The notes: generated from the letters alone by a model not told the origin. A stretch of 64,000 nt of DNA from Hyphomicrobiales bacterium (GCA_025351165.1 JANXWK010000008.1:52256-116255); one strand, 5' to 3'. Positions 37,163 through 47,483 are shown, counted from the stretch's first letter. Translations and numbers: made by a program.

Positions 37163-38944
37163 TCATTCCTTGAACTGTAATTTTTCAAATTCAGCATAAA
37201 GTCCGCCTTGCAATACCAACTCATCATGTGTGCCCATTTCGGCTATTCTACTAGCATCCAGCACAATAATGTTGTCTGCTTGCCTAATAGTGGAAAGCCT
37301 GTGGGCAATAACCAATACAGTGCGACCTTTCATGAGGGTAGCTAAAGCCTGCTGGATGGCAGCTTCGGATTCAGCATCCAACGCACTTGTTGCCTCATCC
37401 AGCAGTAATATCGGTGCATTCCGCAAAAAGGCGCGTGCAAGAGAAATACGCTGACGCTGCCCACCAGATAATCTGGAGCCGTTTGTTCCTACAGATGTTT
37501 CATAGCCTTGCGGCAAACTTAAAATAAATTCATGGGCAGAAGCAGCTTTTGCTGCCTGTTCTATGTCTGCATACGAAGAGTTTCTACTTCCAAAAGCAAT
37601 ATTTGCCTCTATACTATCATCAAACAAAATAGTGTCCTGACTGACCATGGCAATTTGCGAGCGCAGGCTTTCAAGGCTTACATTCTGTATATCCTGCCCG
37701 TTGATTTTCACGGAGCCACTGGTTGCATCATACAAGCGTGGTACTAGCGCCATAAGACTGGATTTTCCAGACCCTGAACGTCCAACCAGCGCAGTTGTCT
37801 TGCCAAATTCCACCGTAAAACTAATATCATCCAATGCTCTGGTACCATCTTCATAGACAAGGCTGACAGCGTTAAAGTCAATTCCTCCCAGACTTTCCCC
37901 CAAATTCAAATATAAATTCTGAGCATTGGTTTTATCAGTAATCTGAGGCTTGCGGTCAGCTAAAGCGTAAAATCGCTCCAATGCAGACATGGCTTCTTGA
38001 ACCAGGACATTAATATTGCCCACTGACCGAATAGGCTGTGCAGCAATCAGCAGGGCTGTCAAAAAGGCAACAAATTGCCCTATGGAGCTTTCGCCCTGCG
38101 TTATACGCCAGCCTATGATTGAGAGCACTGCGGCAACGGCAACGCCCCCACCAATTTCCAGCAGAGGCTCAAGCCGTGCCCGCTGGTTGGCGCTTTTGAC
38201 CCTTAACTTGCGTAAAGCCTCAAAACTGGTTTTGGCTCTTGCTTTTAAATAAGGTTCCAGCTGATAGGTTTTGGCAATACGCACGGAAGAAAGGCTCTCC
38301 AGCACTTCTGCAGCCAGTGTGCCAAAACGCTCCTGCGTTGTGCGAGCCACCAGCCGCAATCTTTTCCCAAGTTTTGCAATAGGTTGAGCTGCCAAAGGCA
38401 CAATCGCCAAAGCGACCAATGTCAACTGCCAATCATTCCAAAGCATGGAACCCACAGCACCAATTACAATTGCCAAATCCCGCAGAACAACTGTTACAAG
38501 CCGTGTCAAAGCCTCACGAATAATTGCAAAATCTGTGCTGAAACGCTGTGTAAGAGCGGCAGGAGGTTCCTGCGCCAACTGGCTAAGATCTGCCTCAATC
38601 ATGTGATTGTAAAGGCCGCTCTGCATATTAGCCTCAATACGGCTGGTAACTGAATTTGTAAGGATAATCTGGCCCAAGGATGCCATGCCTTTAACGCTGG
38701 TCACAAAAATAATCATGATGGGGGCTAGCATTAAAAGTGAGCTGTCCTTGTTTTCCAGCCCTTCGAAAATTTTACGGATGACATAGGCATAGCCAGATGT
38801 TGCAACACCTATCAGAACCGTCAGAACTGAAATGAGCAGGATACGCAAACGGTAGGGGCGCACCCAGTCTGCCCAGAGTCTTTTAAGCAGAGGGATGGTT
38901 GGCTGGTCATCAAATGTTTTATTTAGGACGCTTTGATTACTCAT
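37163..38944 (-). CDS. MsbA-like ABC exporter (permease-ATPase fusion)
   Basis: 593 residues: an ABC transmembrane domain of six helices (about 30-320), then an ATPase domain with GRSGSGKSS, LSGGQRQRISLARAF and LLLDEATSALD. The half-transporter layout and similarity in style to MsbA suggest lipid A-core or phospholipid flipping; with LptA/B/C in the window this would complete part of the LPS route. Drug or peptide export cannot be excluded. Single gene, convergent with the Pro-rich gene. Confidence 0.88.
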   Translation of the reverse strand: MSNQSVLNKTFDDQPTIPLLKRLWADWVRPYRLRILLISVLTVLIGVATSGYAYVIRKIFEGLENKDSSLLMLAPIMIIFVTSVKGMASLGQIILTNSVTSRIEANMQSGLYNHMIEADLSQLAQEPPAALTQRFSTDFAIIREALTRLVTVVLRDLAIVIGAVGSMLWNDWQLTLVALAIVPLAAQPIAKLGKRLRLVARTTQERFGTLAAEVLESLSSVRIAKTYQLEPYLKARAKTSFEALRKLRVKSANQRARLEPLLEIGGGVAVAAVLSIIGWRITQGESSIGQFVAFLTALLIAAQPIRSVGNINVLVQEAMSALERFYALADRKPQITDKTNAQNLYLNLGESLGGIDFNAVSLVYEDGTRALDDISFTVEFGKTTALVGRSGSGKSSLMALVPRLYDATSGSVKINGQDIQNVSLESLRSQIAMVSQDTILFDDSIEANIAFGSRNSSYADIEQAAKAASAHEFILSLPQGYETSVGTNGSRLSGGQRQRISLARAFLRNAPILLLDEATSALDAESEAAIQQALATLMKGRTVLVIAHRLSTIRQADNIIVLDASRIAEMGTHDELVLQGGLYAEFEKLQFKE

Positions 38945-39130
38945 CTATAGGTATTCACCAATATCAGTTCAGCGTTATGCTGCATAAATATTAGTCATGT
39001 GCCACATACAGACAGGTTTATGCAACTGAAGTTGAAAAATAGATGATGACTATATCTTGAAGAGGCTAGTAAATGTTTTTTAGATATGAAAAATTCAACA
39101 ATTTCTATGTGCTTCTCCAGCATAAAAATC

Positions 39131-39205
39131 TGGAGCGGGAGAAGGGATTCGAACCCTCGACCCCAACCTTGGCAAGGTTGTGCTCTACCCCTGAGCTACT
39201 CCCGC
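39131..39205 (-). tRNA. tRNA-Gly (GCC)
   Basis: 75 nt with encoded CCA. Acceptor GCGGGAG pairs with CTCCCGC; anticodon stem CAACC/GGTTG encloses TTGCCAA, giving anticodon GCC; the T-arm GGTTCGAATCC is canonical. A small stem CTCCA...TGGAG just 3' of the tRNA could form a processing or termination hairpin. The remaining flanks, 38945-39130 and 39206-39423, hold no gene that I can see. Confidence 0.97.
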
Positions 39206-39423
39206 GCTGTCAGATTAAATTTATTCATCCAACGACGTGGCTCCGTCATATGTAGCTGTATGCAATAAGTTCAGCCTACACGCAACCCTGTAGATCAAGA
39301 ATTTTGTCATTATGAAAAAAAATTCTGATTTTATGAAAAAATATGAGCTCAATACAATTGAACAGTTGCACATGATACAATCTCAACCCATTTATAGGCA
39401 GATAATCTAAACAGGGTTTTACT

Positions 39424-40335
39424 ATGCAGCTAGATGATATTTTTAGTCAGGATGCAACCTCTTCAGCATCTTTTGTAAAAGACACGACATCTGCCAGCTT
39501 CCGCGCCGATGTTTTGAATGAATCTGTCAGACAGCCAGTTCTGGTGGATTTTTGGGCGCCTTGGTGTGAGCCCTGCAAGCAGTTGACGCCTGTTTTAGAA
39601 CGTCAGGTTAAAGCTGCAAAAGGGCGTGTTAAACTGGTCAAGATGAATATTGATGAACACCCCCAGATTGCGGGGCAGCTTGGCGTTAAATCTCTGCCAG
39701 CGGTCATTGCTTTTTATAAAGGGAAGCCCATTGATGGATTTATGGGAGCTGTGCCTGAAAGCCAGATTAAAACTTTCATTGATAAAATAGCAGGGCCAAA
39801 TGCCAACGACCCAATTAAAGCTGCAGTAGCGGAGGCAAAGGCCTATGAAGATGCAGGTGATGTCAGCAGCGCTGTGGAACTTTATGCAGCGGTTCTGGCT
39901 GAAGAACCAGATAACGCTCCCTGTCTTGCGGGATTAGCCCGTATTTATATCGGTATGAAGGAACTAGACCAAGCAGCCTTGTTGTTGGATTCTGCCTCTT
40001 TACAGGTGCAGAAACATCCAGATATTGTGAGCGTTAGAGCTAAACTCGAACTTGCCCTCCAGGTTGGTCAGATAGGCGACACTCAATCCCTGCAATTCCT
40101 GTTGGAAACTGATCCAGACAATCATAAGCTGCGGTTTGATTTAAGTTTGGCCTTTAATGCTGAAGGAAAACAGGAAGAGGCTGTTGATCAGTTGATTTTA
40201 ATCATGCGCAAAGACCGTCTGTGGAACGAGGAAGCTGCACGAAAGCAGCTCTTACAGTTTTTTGAAGCGTGGGGTGCAATGCATTCTGCGTCTATTGCGG
40301 GCAGACGTAAATTATCATCAGTCTTGTTCTCATGA
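39424..40335 (+). CDS. cnoX: Chaperedoxin CnoX (thioredoxin plus TPR domains)
   Basis: 303 residues. An N-terminal thioredoxin domain has C48-E-P-C51 in FWAPWCEPCK and cis-Pro SLPAVIAF; a helical TPR region covers about 130-300. CnoX protects unfolded proteins from oxidation and hands them to chaperonins. The active site CEPC differs from the usual CGPC; alphaproteobacterial CnoX can keep redox activity. Starts the operon cnoX - Lon-N gene - Trm112-like gene. Confidence 0.92.
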   Translation: MQLDDIFSQDATSSASFVKDTTSASFRADVLNESVRQPVLVDFWAPWCEPCKQLTPVLERQVKAAKGRVKLVKMNIDEHPQIAGQLGVKSLPAVIAFYKGKPIDGFMGAVPESQIKTFIDKIAGPNANDPIKAAVAEAKAYEDAGDVSSAVELYAAVLAEEPDNAPCLAGLARIYIGMKELDQAALLLDSASLQVQKHPDIVSVRAKLELALQVGQIGDTQSLQFLLETDPDNHKLRFDLSLAFNAEGKQEEAVDQLILIMRKDRLWNEEAARKQLLQFFEAWGAMHSASIAGRRKLSSVLFS

Positions 40336-40380
40336 TGGTTTGGTGTAAAGCTGGTATCATAACAGTTAGAGGATAAAAAT

Positions 40381-41049
40381 ATGCCCTTTAATGTAAGCTA
40401 CATGGATGTGTCGGACTTTCCTGATATCATTCCAATCTTTCCGCTTACTGGAGCTTTGCTGCTGCCGCGTGGACAAATACCGCTTAATGTGTTTGAGCCT
40501 CGCTATGTGTCCATGATTGATGATGCATTAAAGGGTTCAAGGCTGATTGGCATGATTCAGCCATTGCCAAATCAGTCACGTAAAGTTTCTGTGCCAAAAC
40601 TGTTTGAAATTGGCTGTATTGGGCGCATTACACAATTTGCTGAAACAGGAGATGGCCGTTATCTGCTTACTTTAACTGGCGTTATAAGGTTTAGAATGAC
40701 ATCAGAAATACCTTCAATTACGCCCTATCGTCAGGCAAAATTCAATGTTGGGGATTATCTTGTTGATCTTGAACCGCGCGCAGGAGAAGATGCTGTTGAT
40801 CGGGACATGCTGCTTACGACCTTGCGCAAGTTCTCAAAAGCCAATGACGTATCCATTGACTGGGATGGTGTAAAAGAAGCGCCCAATGAAGCGCTTGTTA
40901 ATGCCCTGTCCATGATGGCGCCTTATGGCGTAAAAGAAAAACAGGCTCTGCTTGAGGCGCATGATCTTCACGACCGCTCTGAAATGCTGATAGCCATTAC
41001 GGAATTTGAGCTTGCCCGCCAGTCTGATGGCGAAACAACTGTGCAGTAG
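40381..41049 (+). CDS. Lon N-terminal-domain-like protein
   Basis: 222 residues comprising only the Lon substrate-binding (LAN) domain: [27 protein letters not shown] at the start, [17 protein letters not shown] in the middle, and a helical end. No ATPase or protease part. Stand-alone versions are widespread and of unknown function. The cnoX/LonN/Trm112 trio is a fixed alphaproteobacterial cluster, suggesting a role in protein quality control. GAGG lies about eight bases upstream. Confidence 0.92.
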   Translation: MPFNVSYMDVSDFPDIIPIFPLTGALLLPRGQIPLNVFEPRYVSMIDDALKGSRLIGMIQPLPNQSRKVSVPKLFEIGCIGRITQFAETGDGRYLLTLTGVIRFRMTSEIPSITPYRQAKFNVGDYLVDLEPRAGEDAVDRDMLLTTLRKFSKANDVSIDWDGVKEAPNEALVNALSMMAPYGVKEKQALLEAHDLHDRSEMLIAITEFELARQSDGETTVQ

Positions 41050-41057
41050 GTTCATGC

Positions 41058-41261
41058 ATGAATAGTGAAATTACCTTTGAACGCAACCGTGGTATTGATC
41101 CAAAACTGCTGGAACTTATTGTTTGTCCGCTGACAAAAGCAACGCTGGAATATGACGCCGTGCGCGGTGAACTTATAAGCCGTGCAGCAAAGCTTGCCTA
41201 CCCAATACGCGATGGCATTCCCATTATGCTTGTGGATGAGGCGAGGAAACTGGAAGGATAG
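41058..41261 (+). CDS. Trm112/YcaR family small protein
   Basis: 67 residues. [35 protein letters not shown] is the Trm112/UPF0434 signature. Eukaryotic Trm112 activates several methyltransferases; the bacterial role is unproven. Only one Cys remains, as in most proteobacterial members, so no zinc site. Eight bases after the Lon-N gene. Confidence 0.93.
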   Translation: MNSEITFERNRGIDPKLLELIVCPLTKATLEYDAVRGELISRAAKLAYPIRDGIPIMLVDEARKLEG

Positions 41262-41297
41262 ATGTTAACGCGCTAGAATTACTTGAATTTTTCAAAT

Positions 41298-41553
41298 TTA
41301 GTTTTTAATATTTTCACGTTCAGCTTCAATTTTGTTCTTTCTTAAAAAATCAAATGAAAATCATGATTTGCACGTACTTTATAAAATGCCTGAGCGCGTA
41401 TGACACTGGCTTGAATAAATTCAAGCTTCATCTCATTACCATTAGTTGATAAAACAACGCGCCAGATTTTTTAATACCCAGCAAACTTCGGGCAGCGCTG
41501 GGCAGAAGCATACGATTAGTATTAGCAGTATTGACTTTCAAAGATTGCACCAT
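41298..41553 (-). pseudogene. Frameshifted AbrB/MazE (VapB)-type antitoxin gene
   Basis: Three frames join in order on the minus strand. Frame one, from ATG 41553, gives MVQSLKVNTANTNRMLLPSA then ARSLLGIKK, the typical swapped-hairpin start of AbrB-type antitoxins (NRMLLPSAARSLLGI). After the A6 run near 41467 the frame changes and continues RVVLSTNGNEMKLEFIQA to about 41360. A second change leads to FLRKNKIEAERENIKN and a stop at 41298-41300, the usual basic/acidic tail that contacts a PIN toxin. Both shifts are equivalent to single-base losses; restoring two bases gives 85 residues, the normal length. The toxin gene expected downstream is gone. It fills most of the 359-bp gap between the Trm112-like gene and ubiH. 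Confidence 0.68.
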
Positions 41554-41564
41554 ATGTGCAATCT
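41542..41564. promoter_or_regulatory. Perfect palindrome over the antitoxin pseudogene start
   Basis: AGATTGCAC-CATAT-GTGCAATCT, 9-bp perfect arms with a 5-bp centre that contains the ATG (as CAT on the plus strand). Size and position fit an autoregulatory operator bound by the antitoxin before it decayed. Confidence 0.55.
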
Positions 41565-41620
41565 CTAGCTTCGAATTAGCCTATGGCATAAATTGAAAAT
41601 GTTAAAAAAAACTAATCATG

Positions 41621-42808
41621 TCAAATTCCACCTGCTGCCTGCCCAATAAAAAACTGTTTTAATCTTGGCGAACGTTGCACCAAACCCAATCCAAAACCAC
41701 GAATGACTCGCAATGGCATCGAATCATTTGAAAATAAACGGTTCAGTACATCTGTTGTGACAGCCATTGCACTTGTATCAAAACGGCGGTCACGCTCATA
41801 AGCCTTCAGCACTGTTGCATCACCTATGTCAAGCCCAAGCCGCGCCTGTTCCACAATGCGTGTTGCCAAAGAAAAAGCGTCTTTAAGTCCAAGGTTAAGA
41901 CCCTGTCCTGCAATAGGATGGATAACATGCGCTGCATCACCAATCAGGGCAAGCCGCTCAGATATAAACCGTTTTGCAAGGCCAAGCTTTAGGGGCCATG
42001 CCTCCAGAGCTGTGAGCAATGTTAACTTACCAAGCTCAAGTCCAAACCTGCGCTCCAGCTCACGCAACAAACTGTCTGTCTCCATTTCCATTAAACGTTT
42101 TGCGTCTCTATCGCGTTCAGTCCAAACGATGGAAGAGCGATTGTCAGTCAGTGGCAAAATGGCAAAGGGGCCAGAGGGTAAAAAATGTTCAACTGCCCGA
42201 CCACCATGTGGGCGTTCATGGCCTATGGTTGCAACCAGTGCCATCTGGCCATAGCCCCAACCATAAAAAGCAATACCTGCCAGCTCTCGCAGGGTTGAAC
42301 GTGCACCATCTGCAGCGACCAGCAATTTTGCATGGGATGGGGCAGATTTTCCGTGCATGGCCTCAACGTGTTCGTTGCTGATCTGATAACCCGTTACGGG
42401 CGCTTGAATAAGCTCTATGCCAGCAGCTATAGCAGCCTTTTTTAAAACAGCAGAGAGCGTGTTATTGCCTACCATATGTGCAAAGGGCTGATCAGACTGT
42501 TTGTCGCCAAATGAGAGAAGTGCAGGCCTCACAGGCTCTTCCAGCGCTGTATCTGTAATAACCATATCATGAATGGGCTGAGCATCTTTTTGTAAATCAT
42601 TCCATAGGCCCAGCTCTTCAAATTTTTGCCGAACCACGGCTGCAATGGCAGAGGCGCGTAGGTCATTGGCACGCGGTTCAAAACCGTTCGGATCGAAAAC
42701 AGCCACACTGCAATTTTCGCCCAAAGCTGATTTGACTGTCAGAGCCAGGGTTAAACCAGCGTGACCCCCACCAGCAATTACAAGATCATAGCTATTTATA
42801 AACTGCAT
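41621..42808 (-). CDS. ubiH: UbiH/UbiF/COQ6-type FAD-dependent hydroxylase
   Basis: 395 residues. FAD-binding GGGHAGLTLAL near the start, the middle DG motif AADGARSTLRE, and GDAAHVIHPIAGQGLNLGLKDA, the family signature. It hydroxylates the ubiquinone ring; which position (C1, C5 or C6) cannot be told, as alphaproteobacterial members differ from E. coli. Divergent from tesB; antitoxin remnant downstream. Confidence 0.88.
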   Translation of the reverse strand: MQFINSYDLVIAGGGHAGLTLALTVKSALGENCSVAVFDPNGFEPRANDLRASAIAAVVRQKFEELGLWNDLQKDAQPIHDMVITDTALEEPVRPALLSFGDKQSDQPFAHMVGNNTLSAVLKKAAIAAGIELIQAPVTGYQISNEHVEAMHGKSAPSHAKLLVAADGARSTLRELAGIAFYGWGYGQMALVATIGHERPHGGRAVEHFLPSGPFAILPLTDNRSSIVWTERDRDAKRLMEMETDSLLRELERRFGLELGKLTLLTALEAWPLKLGLAKRFISERLALIGDAAHVIHPIAGQGLNLGLKDAFSLATRIVEQARLGLDIGDATVLKAYERDRRFDTSAMAVTTDVLNRLFSNDSMPLRVIRGFGLGLVQRSPRLKQFFIGQAAGGI

Positions 42809-42887
42809 AATCTATTCCCAGGTAAAAATTTCTTGACGTAATCCTGTTTAAGCTAACTGAGTTATGAACCAAAACCGAGATTAAAAC

Positions 42888-43751
42888 ATGTCATCAGCTG
42901 TTTCAGACCTTTTGTCCATTCTGGATCTTGAAAACCTTGAACACAACCTCTTTCGGGGTCGCAGCCCGCAGGTTGGCTGGCAACGTGTATTTGGTGGCCT
43001 GGTTATTTCGCAGGCACTGGTTTCGGCCACACGCACTGTGCCAGAGGGCCGCAAAGTCCATTCTCTTCATGCCTATTTTCTGCTGGCGGGCGATCCTAAA
43101 GTGCCAATCATTTACGAAGTTGATCGCATTAGGGATGGAAAAAGTTTCACGACAAGGCGTGTTGTGGCAACTCAGCACGGACAGGCAATTTTTGCGCTGT
43201 CTGCGTCTTACCATGTGGAGGAAAGTGGATTTAATCATCAGGCCAAAATGCCAGATGTGCCACATCCTGATCAGCTGCCAACTGAAAGCCAAATCAAAAC
43301 GACCATGTTCAAGCTGATGCCAGATCCTGTGCGGCGATATTATGAGATGGAGCGTCCGATTGAATTGCGCCCTGTGGAATACGGCCGGTATGCCAGCCGT
43401 GAACCAATGGAAGCCAAGTTCAATGTTTGGATACGTGCCACAAGCAAACTGCCAGATGATCCTGAAATTCATAATAGCGTGCTTGCCTACGCTTCTGACA
43501 TGACTCTTTTGGATACCTCGTTGGTGGCACATGGCCGCACCATATTTGAGCCAGATATTCTGCCAGCCAGCCTGGATCACGCTATGTGGTTCCATAGGCC
43601 CTTTAGAGCAGATGAATGGCTGCTTTATAGTCAGGACAGCCCAAATGCCTCTAACGCCTGCGGCTTTACACGTGGCCTTATTTTCAAACAGGATGGCACA
43701 CTGGTCGCATCAGTTGCGCAAGAAGGTTTGATCAGGGTACGAAAGGTTTAA
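42888..43751 (+). CDS. tesB: Acyl-CoA thioesterase II
   Basis: 287 residues, two hot-dog domains. N-terminal NLFRGRSPQVGWQRVFGGLVISQAL and C-terminal ASDMTLLDTSL with the catalytic Asp, and SLDHAMWFHRPFRADEW. It releases fatty acids from medium and long acyl-CoA. Single gene; stop is two bases from the end of the convergent membrane protein gene. Confidence 0.95.
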   Translation: MSSAVSDLLSILDLENLEHNLFRGRSPQVGWQRVFGGLVISQALVSATRTVPEGRKVHSLHAYFLLAGDPKVPIIYEVDRIRDGKSFTTRRVVATQHGQAIFALSASYHVEESGFNHQAKMPDVPHPDQLPTESQIKTTMFKLMPDPVRRYYEMERPIELRPVEYGRYASREPMEAKFNVWIRATSKLPDDPEIHNSVLAYASDMTLLDTSLVAHGRTIFEPDILPASLDHAMWFHRPFRADEWLLYSQDSPNASNACGFTRGLIFKQDGTLVASVAQEGLIRVRKV

Positions 43752-43753
43752 TT

Positions 43754-44695
43754 TTATCGCCTGCAAACCTGTGCCGTCTTTGCTATTTCGGTGCGTGTGG
43801 CTTCATCCAGTGTGGATGCACTGATTTTCGCCCATGTTCCAGTCGCCTTCAAGCCATCAACTGTGCAGAAACACGTTTCAATACAGGTTTGCCTGTCACG
43901 CCCTTGAGCGGTGCAGCTTTGTTCACACGCAGATATGAAACTGCTTGTGACATCATCCAGTTTTTTGGTTCTAAGATCTGATGTAAATCCAGCTGCTGCA
44001 AAGAGTATGGGTTGATGAACAAGATAGATGATAAGGCTATGACGGCCTAAAAAGCTGAGTGGTTTTACATTGGATGCTGGTGTCTGAAATGGGTTTTTGA
44101 GGTTAAACCGAGCTACCAACTGCATCCAAGCAATTCCTGCAAGCACAGGTGCAATCCAAGGCAAAATTGGCACAAAATCATTGGTGCGAATGGGTAGGGT
44201 ACGTAACCCAATAAATGCCAAAACAGGCGCATCGAACATTGTATTTAATAATGTGTAGGGCAGTGCGAATGCAAGAATTCCTGCAAGCAACGTGACAGCC
44301 CAGTGCAGCTGTAAAAAAATCAGCCCAAATACACTCGAAAGTGCCAGACAATGTAATATCCCAAAGAAAATGTAGCTATCTGGAAACTGGTACCACGTAA
44401 CAAGTGTAACCAGCAAAGCTGCCCCTGTGAGTATAGCCAGGCGGCGCAGGAAATGTGGCCAGTTAATACCATTGCCATGCGCCAGATACAGGCTGATACC
44501 AGACAGAAACAAAAAACTGCCTGCAATGGCTCTGGCCAGTCCACGCCAGAACGGGGCCGTGTTTATATCCGTTTCAATCAGCCCAAAAAAGCTCAAATCC
44601 CATGTAGAATGGTAGATTATCATGGCGATAACAGCAATGCCACGAGCGCAATCAAGCCAAGGATTTCTGAGGCGGGCATTGCTAAAAGCTGTCAT
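43754..44695 (-). CDS. DUF1624 / HGSNAT-like membrane acyltransferase protein with Cys-rich tail
   Basis: About 313 residues from ATG 44695, which overlaps the argH stop as ATGA; the frame extends to 44716. Seven or eight membrane helices; [25 protein letters not shown] and [11 protein letters not shown] match the heparan-alpha-glucosaminide acetyltransferase-like catalytic family, and [11 protein letters not shown] closes the membrane part. The last 75 residues form an extra soluble tail with six Cys ([26 protein letters not shown]), probably periplasmic. The substrate is unknown. Confidence 0.8.
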   Translation of the reverse strand: MTAFSNARLRNPWLDCARGIAVIAMIIYHSTWDLSFFGLIETDINTAPFWRGLARAIAGSFLFLSGISLYLAHGNGINWPHFLRRLAILTGAALLVTLVTWYQFPDSYIFFGILHCLALSSVFGLIFLQLHWAVTLLAGILAFALPYTLLNTMFDAPVLAFIGLRTLPIRTNDFVPILPWIAPVLAGIAWMQLVARFNLKNPFQTPASNVKPLSFLGRHSLIIYLVHQPILFAAAGFTSDLRTKKLDDVTSSFISACEQSCTAQGRDRQTCIETCFCTVDGLKATGTWAKISASTLDEATRTEIAKTAQVCRR

Positions 44696-46074
44696 TTTGC
44701 CAAAATCTTCAGCCATTTACGTGCCTGCTGACGAACATTGTTGGGCGCTGTACCACCGTAGGATGTACGACTTTTTACTGAATTATCAACGCCTAAAACC
44801 TTGAAAACATCTATTGTTATTTTAGGCTCAATGCTTTGCATTTCCGGTAAACTCAAGCGGTCAAGATCGACACTTTTATTGGATGCCAAGCCAACAATTC
44901 TAGCTGTTACATGATGGGCGTCACGAAACGGCATATTGAGTTCGCGTACAAGCCAATCTGCCAAGTCTGTCGCTGTAGCATAACCAGCCCCAGCTGCCTT
45001 TTTAAGGCGTTTAACATCTGGCACCATATCCTGCACCATGCCGCTCATGGCAGCAATACAAAGCGATAAATTGGAGAGAGCATCAAAGGTTGGCTCTTTA
45101 TCCTCCTGCATGTCCTTGCCATAGGCTAAGGGCAAGCCTTTCATCATTATCAGCAGGCTGTTTAAAGCGCCAACAATTCGCCCTGTTTTACCGCGCACGA
45201 GTTCGGCAGCATCAGGATTACGCTTTTGCGGCATAATAGACGAACCAGTCGTGAATTTGTCTGATAGTGTAATAAAGGCAAATTGCGGCGTTGTCCAAAG
45301 CACCAGCTCTTCTGCAAAACGGGAGAGGTGAATGGCAGTAATGGACGCAGCTGACAGAACCTCAATCACATAATCACGATCAGAAACGCCATCCAATGAA
45401 TTTGCCATGGGACGATCAAAGCCAAGAGCTTTCGCTGTCATGTCGCGATCTATTGGGAAGGACGTACCAGCCAAAGCTGCTGAACCAAGGGGCGATTCAT
45501 TAAGCCGTCTGCGGGCATCTGATAAACGTGAGCGATCTCGCCCATGCATTTCCACATAAGCCAGTAAATGATGCCCGAATGTAACTGGTTGAGCAGATTG
45601 CAAATGTGTAAAGCCTGGCATAACTGTGCCAGCATGTTCAAGAGCTTTAGTTGCCAATGCCAGCTGCAAACCCGCCAGCTGAATATTCAGACTATCAACT
45701 GTATCTCGCACCCAAAGGCGAAAATCCACCGCCACCTGATCGTTGCGAGAGCGTGCTGTATGCAGGCGTCCTCCTACACTCCCCACAATTTCAGTCAGGC
45801 GTGATTCGATGTTGAGATGAATATCTTCAAGGCTACGCGAAAATGTAAATGTGCCAGTTTCGATTTCGCCTTCAATCTTGCTCAAACCATGGTATATTGT
45901 TTCAGCGTCTTGCTGCGTTACAATTTTCCGTTGCGCAAGCATTTCCACATGAGCTTTCGATCCTTGAATATCCTGCTTCCATAGTACCTTATCAAAATCA
46001 ATTGAGGCGTTAATTTCTTCCATGATTGCAGCAGGGCCTGTTTCAAAGCGTCCGCCCCACATTTTATTACCCAT
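44692..46074 (-). CDS. argH: Argininosuccinate lyase
   Basis: 460 residues. Last step of arginine synthesis. Signature [20 protein letters not shown] with the catalytic serine, plus [15 protein letters not shown] and the [16 protein letters not shown] box. Divergent from tlpA, as commonly in Hyphomicrobiales. Coupled by ATGA to the membrane protein gene downstream. Confidence 0.97.
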   Translation of the reverse strand: MGNKMWGGRFETGPAAIMEEINASIDFDKVLWKQDIQGSKAHVEMLAQRKIVTQQDAETIYHGLSKIEGEIETGTFTFSRSLEDIHLNIESRLTEIVGSVGGRLHTARSRNDQVAVDFRLWVRDTVDSLNIQLAGLQLALATKALEHAGTVMPGFTHLQSAQPVTFGHHLLAYVEMHGRDRSRLSDARRRLNESPLGSAALAGTSFPIDRDMTAKALGFDRPMANSLDGVSDRDYVIEVLSAASITAIHLSRFAEELVLWTTPQFAFITLSDKFTTGSSIMPQKRNPDAAELVRGKTGRIVGALNSLLIMMKGLPLAYGKDMQEDKEPTFDALSNLSLCIAAMSGMVQDMVPDVKRLKKAAGAGYATATDLADWLVRELNMPFRDAHHVTARIVGLASNKSVDLDRLSLPEMQSIEPKITIDVFKVLGVDNSVKSRTSYGGTAPNNVRQQARKWLKILAK

Positions 46075-46088
46075 AAGAAGTCCAGCCC

Positions 46089-46676
46089 ATGTTTAAAATT
46101 TTAAAAATCATCATTGCTTCAAGCCTATACGTGACTAACCCTGCTTTGGGCAATAGTTGCCAGGCTGCAAAAGCAGTTTCGTCAAAAATAGAGTTTTTTG
46201 CCAAGGGTGAGGTTGCAGCTATGCAGGTGCAAAGCACTCCTGCGCCCATGCCAGAACTTATATTTAATGATGCTGAGGGTAATGCCCGTAAATTATCGGA
46301 TTTTAGGGGTAAAACCATTTTACTGAATTTATGGGCAACATGGTGCGCGCCATGTCGTTTGGAGATGCCAAGTCTTGACAGGCTGCAAGCCACATCAGGA
46401 AGCGCAGATTTCGAAGTGGTAGCCATTAATATTGATACGCGTAACTTCGAAAAGTCAAAGCAGTTTTTAAACGATATAAAAGTGGTTAGCCTTAAAGCCT
46501 ATGCTGACCCCAGTGCAAAAATTTTTCAGGATTTGAAGAACTCGGGTAAGGCGCTTGGGATGCCAACAACACTCTTAATTGACTCCCAAGGTTGTGAGTT
46601 AGGACGGATGCCAGGTCCTGCTGACTGGGCAAGTGAAGATGCGCAGGCATTAATAAAAGCGGCAATCCGTAGATAA
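46089..46676 (+). CDS. tlpA: TlpA-like thiol:disulfide interchange protein
   Basis: 195 residues. A hydrophobic N-terminal segment (signal or anchor, about 1-20), then a thioredoxin-like domain with C86-A-P-C89 in [16 protein letters not shown] and the cis-Pro in GMPTTLLID. TlpA reduces Sco/CuA-type cytochrome oxidase assembly factors in rhizobia. It is the third thioredoxin-fold protein here after CcmG and CnoX. It converges on sdhB. Confidence 0.9.
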   Translation: MFKILKIIIASSLYVTNPALGNSCQAAKAVSSKIEFFAKGEVAAMQVQSTPAPMPELIFNDAEGNARKLSDFRGKTILLNLWATWCAPCRLEMPSLDRLQATSGSADFEVVAINIDTRNFEKSKQFLNDIKVVSLKAYADPSAKIFQDLKNSGKALGMPTTLLIDSQGCELGRMPGPADWASEDAQALIKAAIRR

Positions 46677-46688
46677 ATCAATAAGCCC

Positions 46689-47483
46689 CTAGAATTGCCT
46701 TGAAACCATCATTTTTTTAATCTCAGCAATTGCCTTGGCAGGGTTAAGACCTTTGGGACAGGTATTCGCACAATTCATAATGGTGTGGCAGCGATAAAGC
46801 CTGAAGGGATCTTCCAGATTGTCTAGACGTGCGCCAGTCTCTTCATCACGGCTGTCAATTAACCAGCGATAGGCCTGGAGTAAAACTGCAGGTCCCAAAT
46901 ATTTTTCGCCATTCCACCAATAGCTTGGACATGAGGCTGAACAGCATGCACATAGAATGCATTCATAAAGCCCATCAAGTTTTTCACGATCTTCCTTAGA
47001 CTGTTTCCACTCTTTTTCAGGTGCTGGTGTTGCTGTTTGCAACCATGGCTCAATAGAGGCGTGCTGGGCATAAAAGCGGCTCAAGTCTGGTACAAGATCC
47101 TTGATAACTGGCAGATGCGGCAATGGGTAAATTTTGATTATGCCATCTACCTCATCCATGCCCTTGGTGCAGGCAAGTGTGTTTGTGCCGTCAATATTCA
47201 TGGAGCACGACCCGCAAATGCCTTCACGGCAGGAGCGGCGGAATGTAAGAGTTGAATCTATCTTGGATTTAATCCAGTTGATACCATCCAGAATCATGGG
47301 CCCGCAATCTTCACGGTTCACAAAATATGTGTCCACGCTTGGATTTTTGCCATCATCAGGGTTCCAGCGATATATGCGGAATTCTTTGAGCATGGTGGCA
47401 GGCTGACCATCATTGCCCATAGGCTTAGGCCATGTTTTACCCGCAACCATGCGGGAGTTTTTTGGGAGTGTAAGTTCAACCAT
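46689..47483 (-). CDS. sdhB: Succinate dehydrogenase iron-sulfur subunit
   Basis: 264 residues. The 2Fe-2S ligands are in CREGICGSC...C, the 4Fe-4S and 3Fe-4S ligands in [11 protein letters not shown] and [14 protein letters not shown]. Electron wire between SdhA and the quinone site. Last gene of sdhCDAB. Confidence 0.98.
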   Translation of the reverse strand: MVELTLPKNSRMVAGKTWPKPMGNDGQPATMLKEFRIYRWNPDDGKNPSVDTYFVNREDCGPMILDGINWIKSKIDSTLTFRRSCREGICGSCSMNIDGTNTLACTKGMDEVDGIIKIYPLPHLPVIKDLVPDLSRFYAQHASIEPWLQTATPAPEKEWKQSKEDREKLDGLYECILCACCSASCPSYWWNGEKYLGPAVLLQAYRWLIDSRDEETGARLDNLEDPFRLYRCHTIMNCANTCPKGLNPAKAIAEIKKMMVSRQF

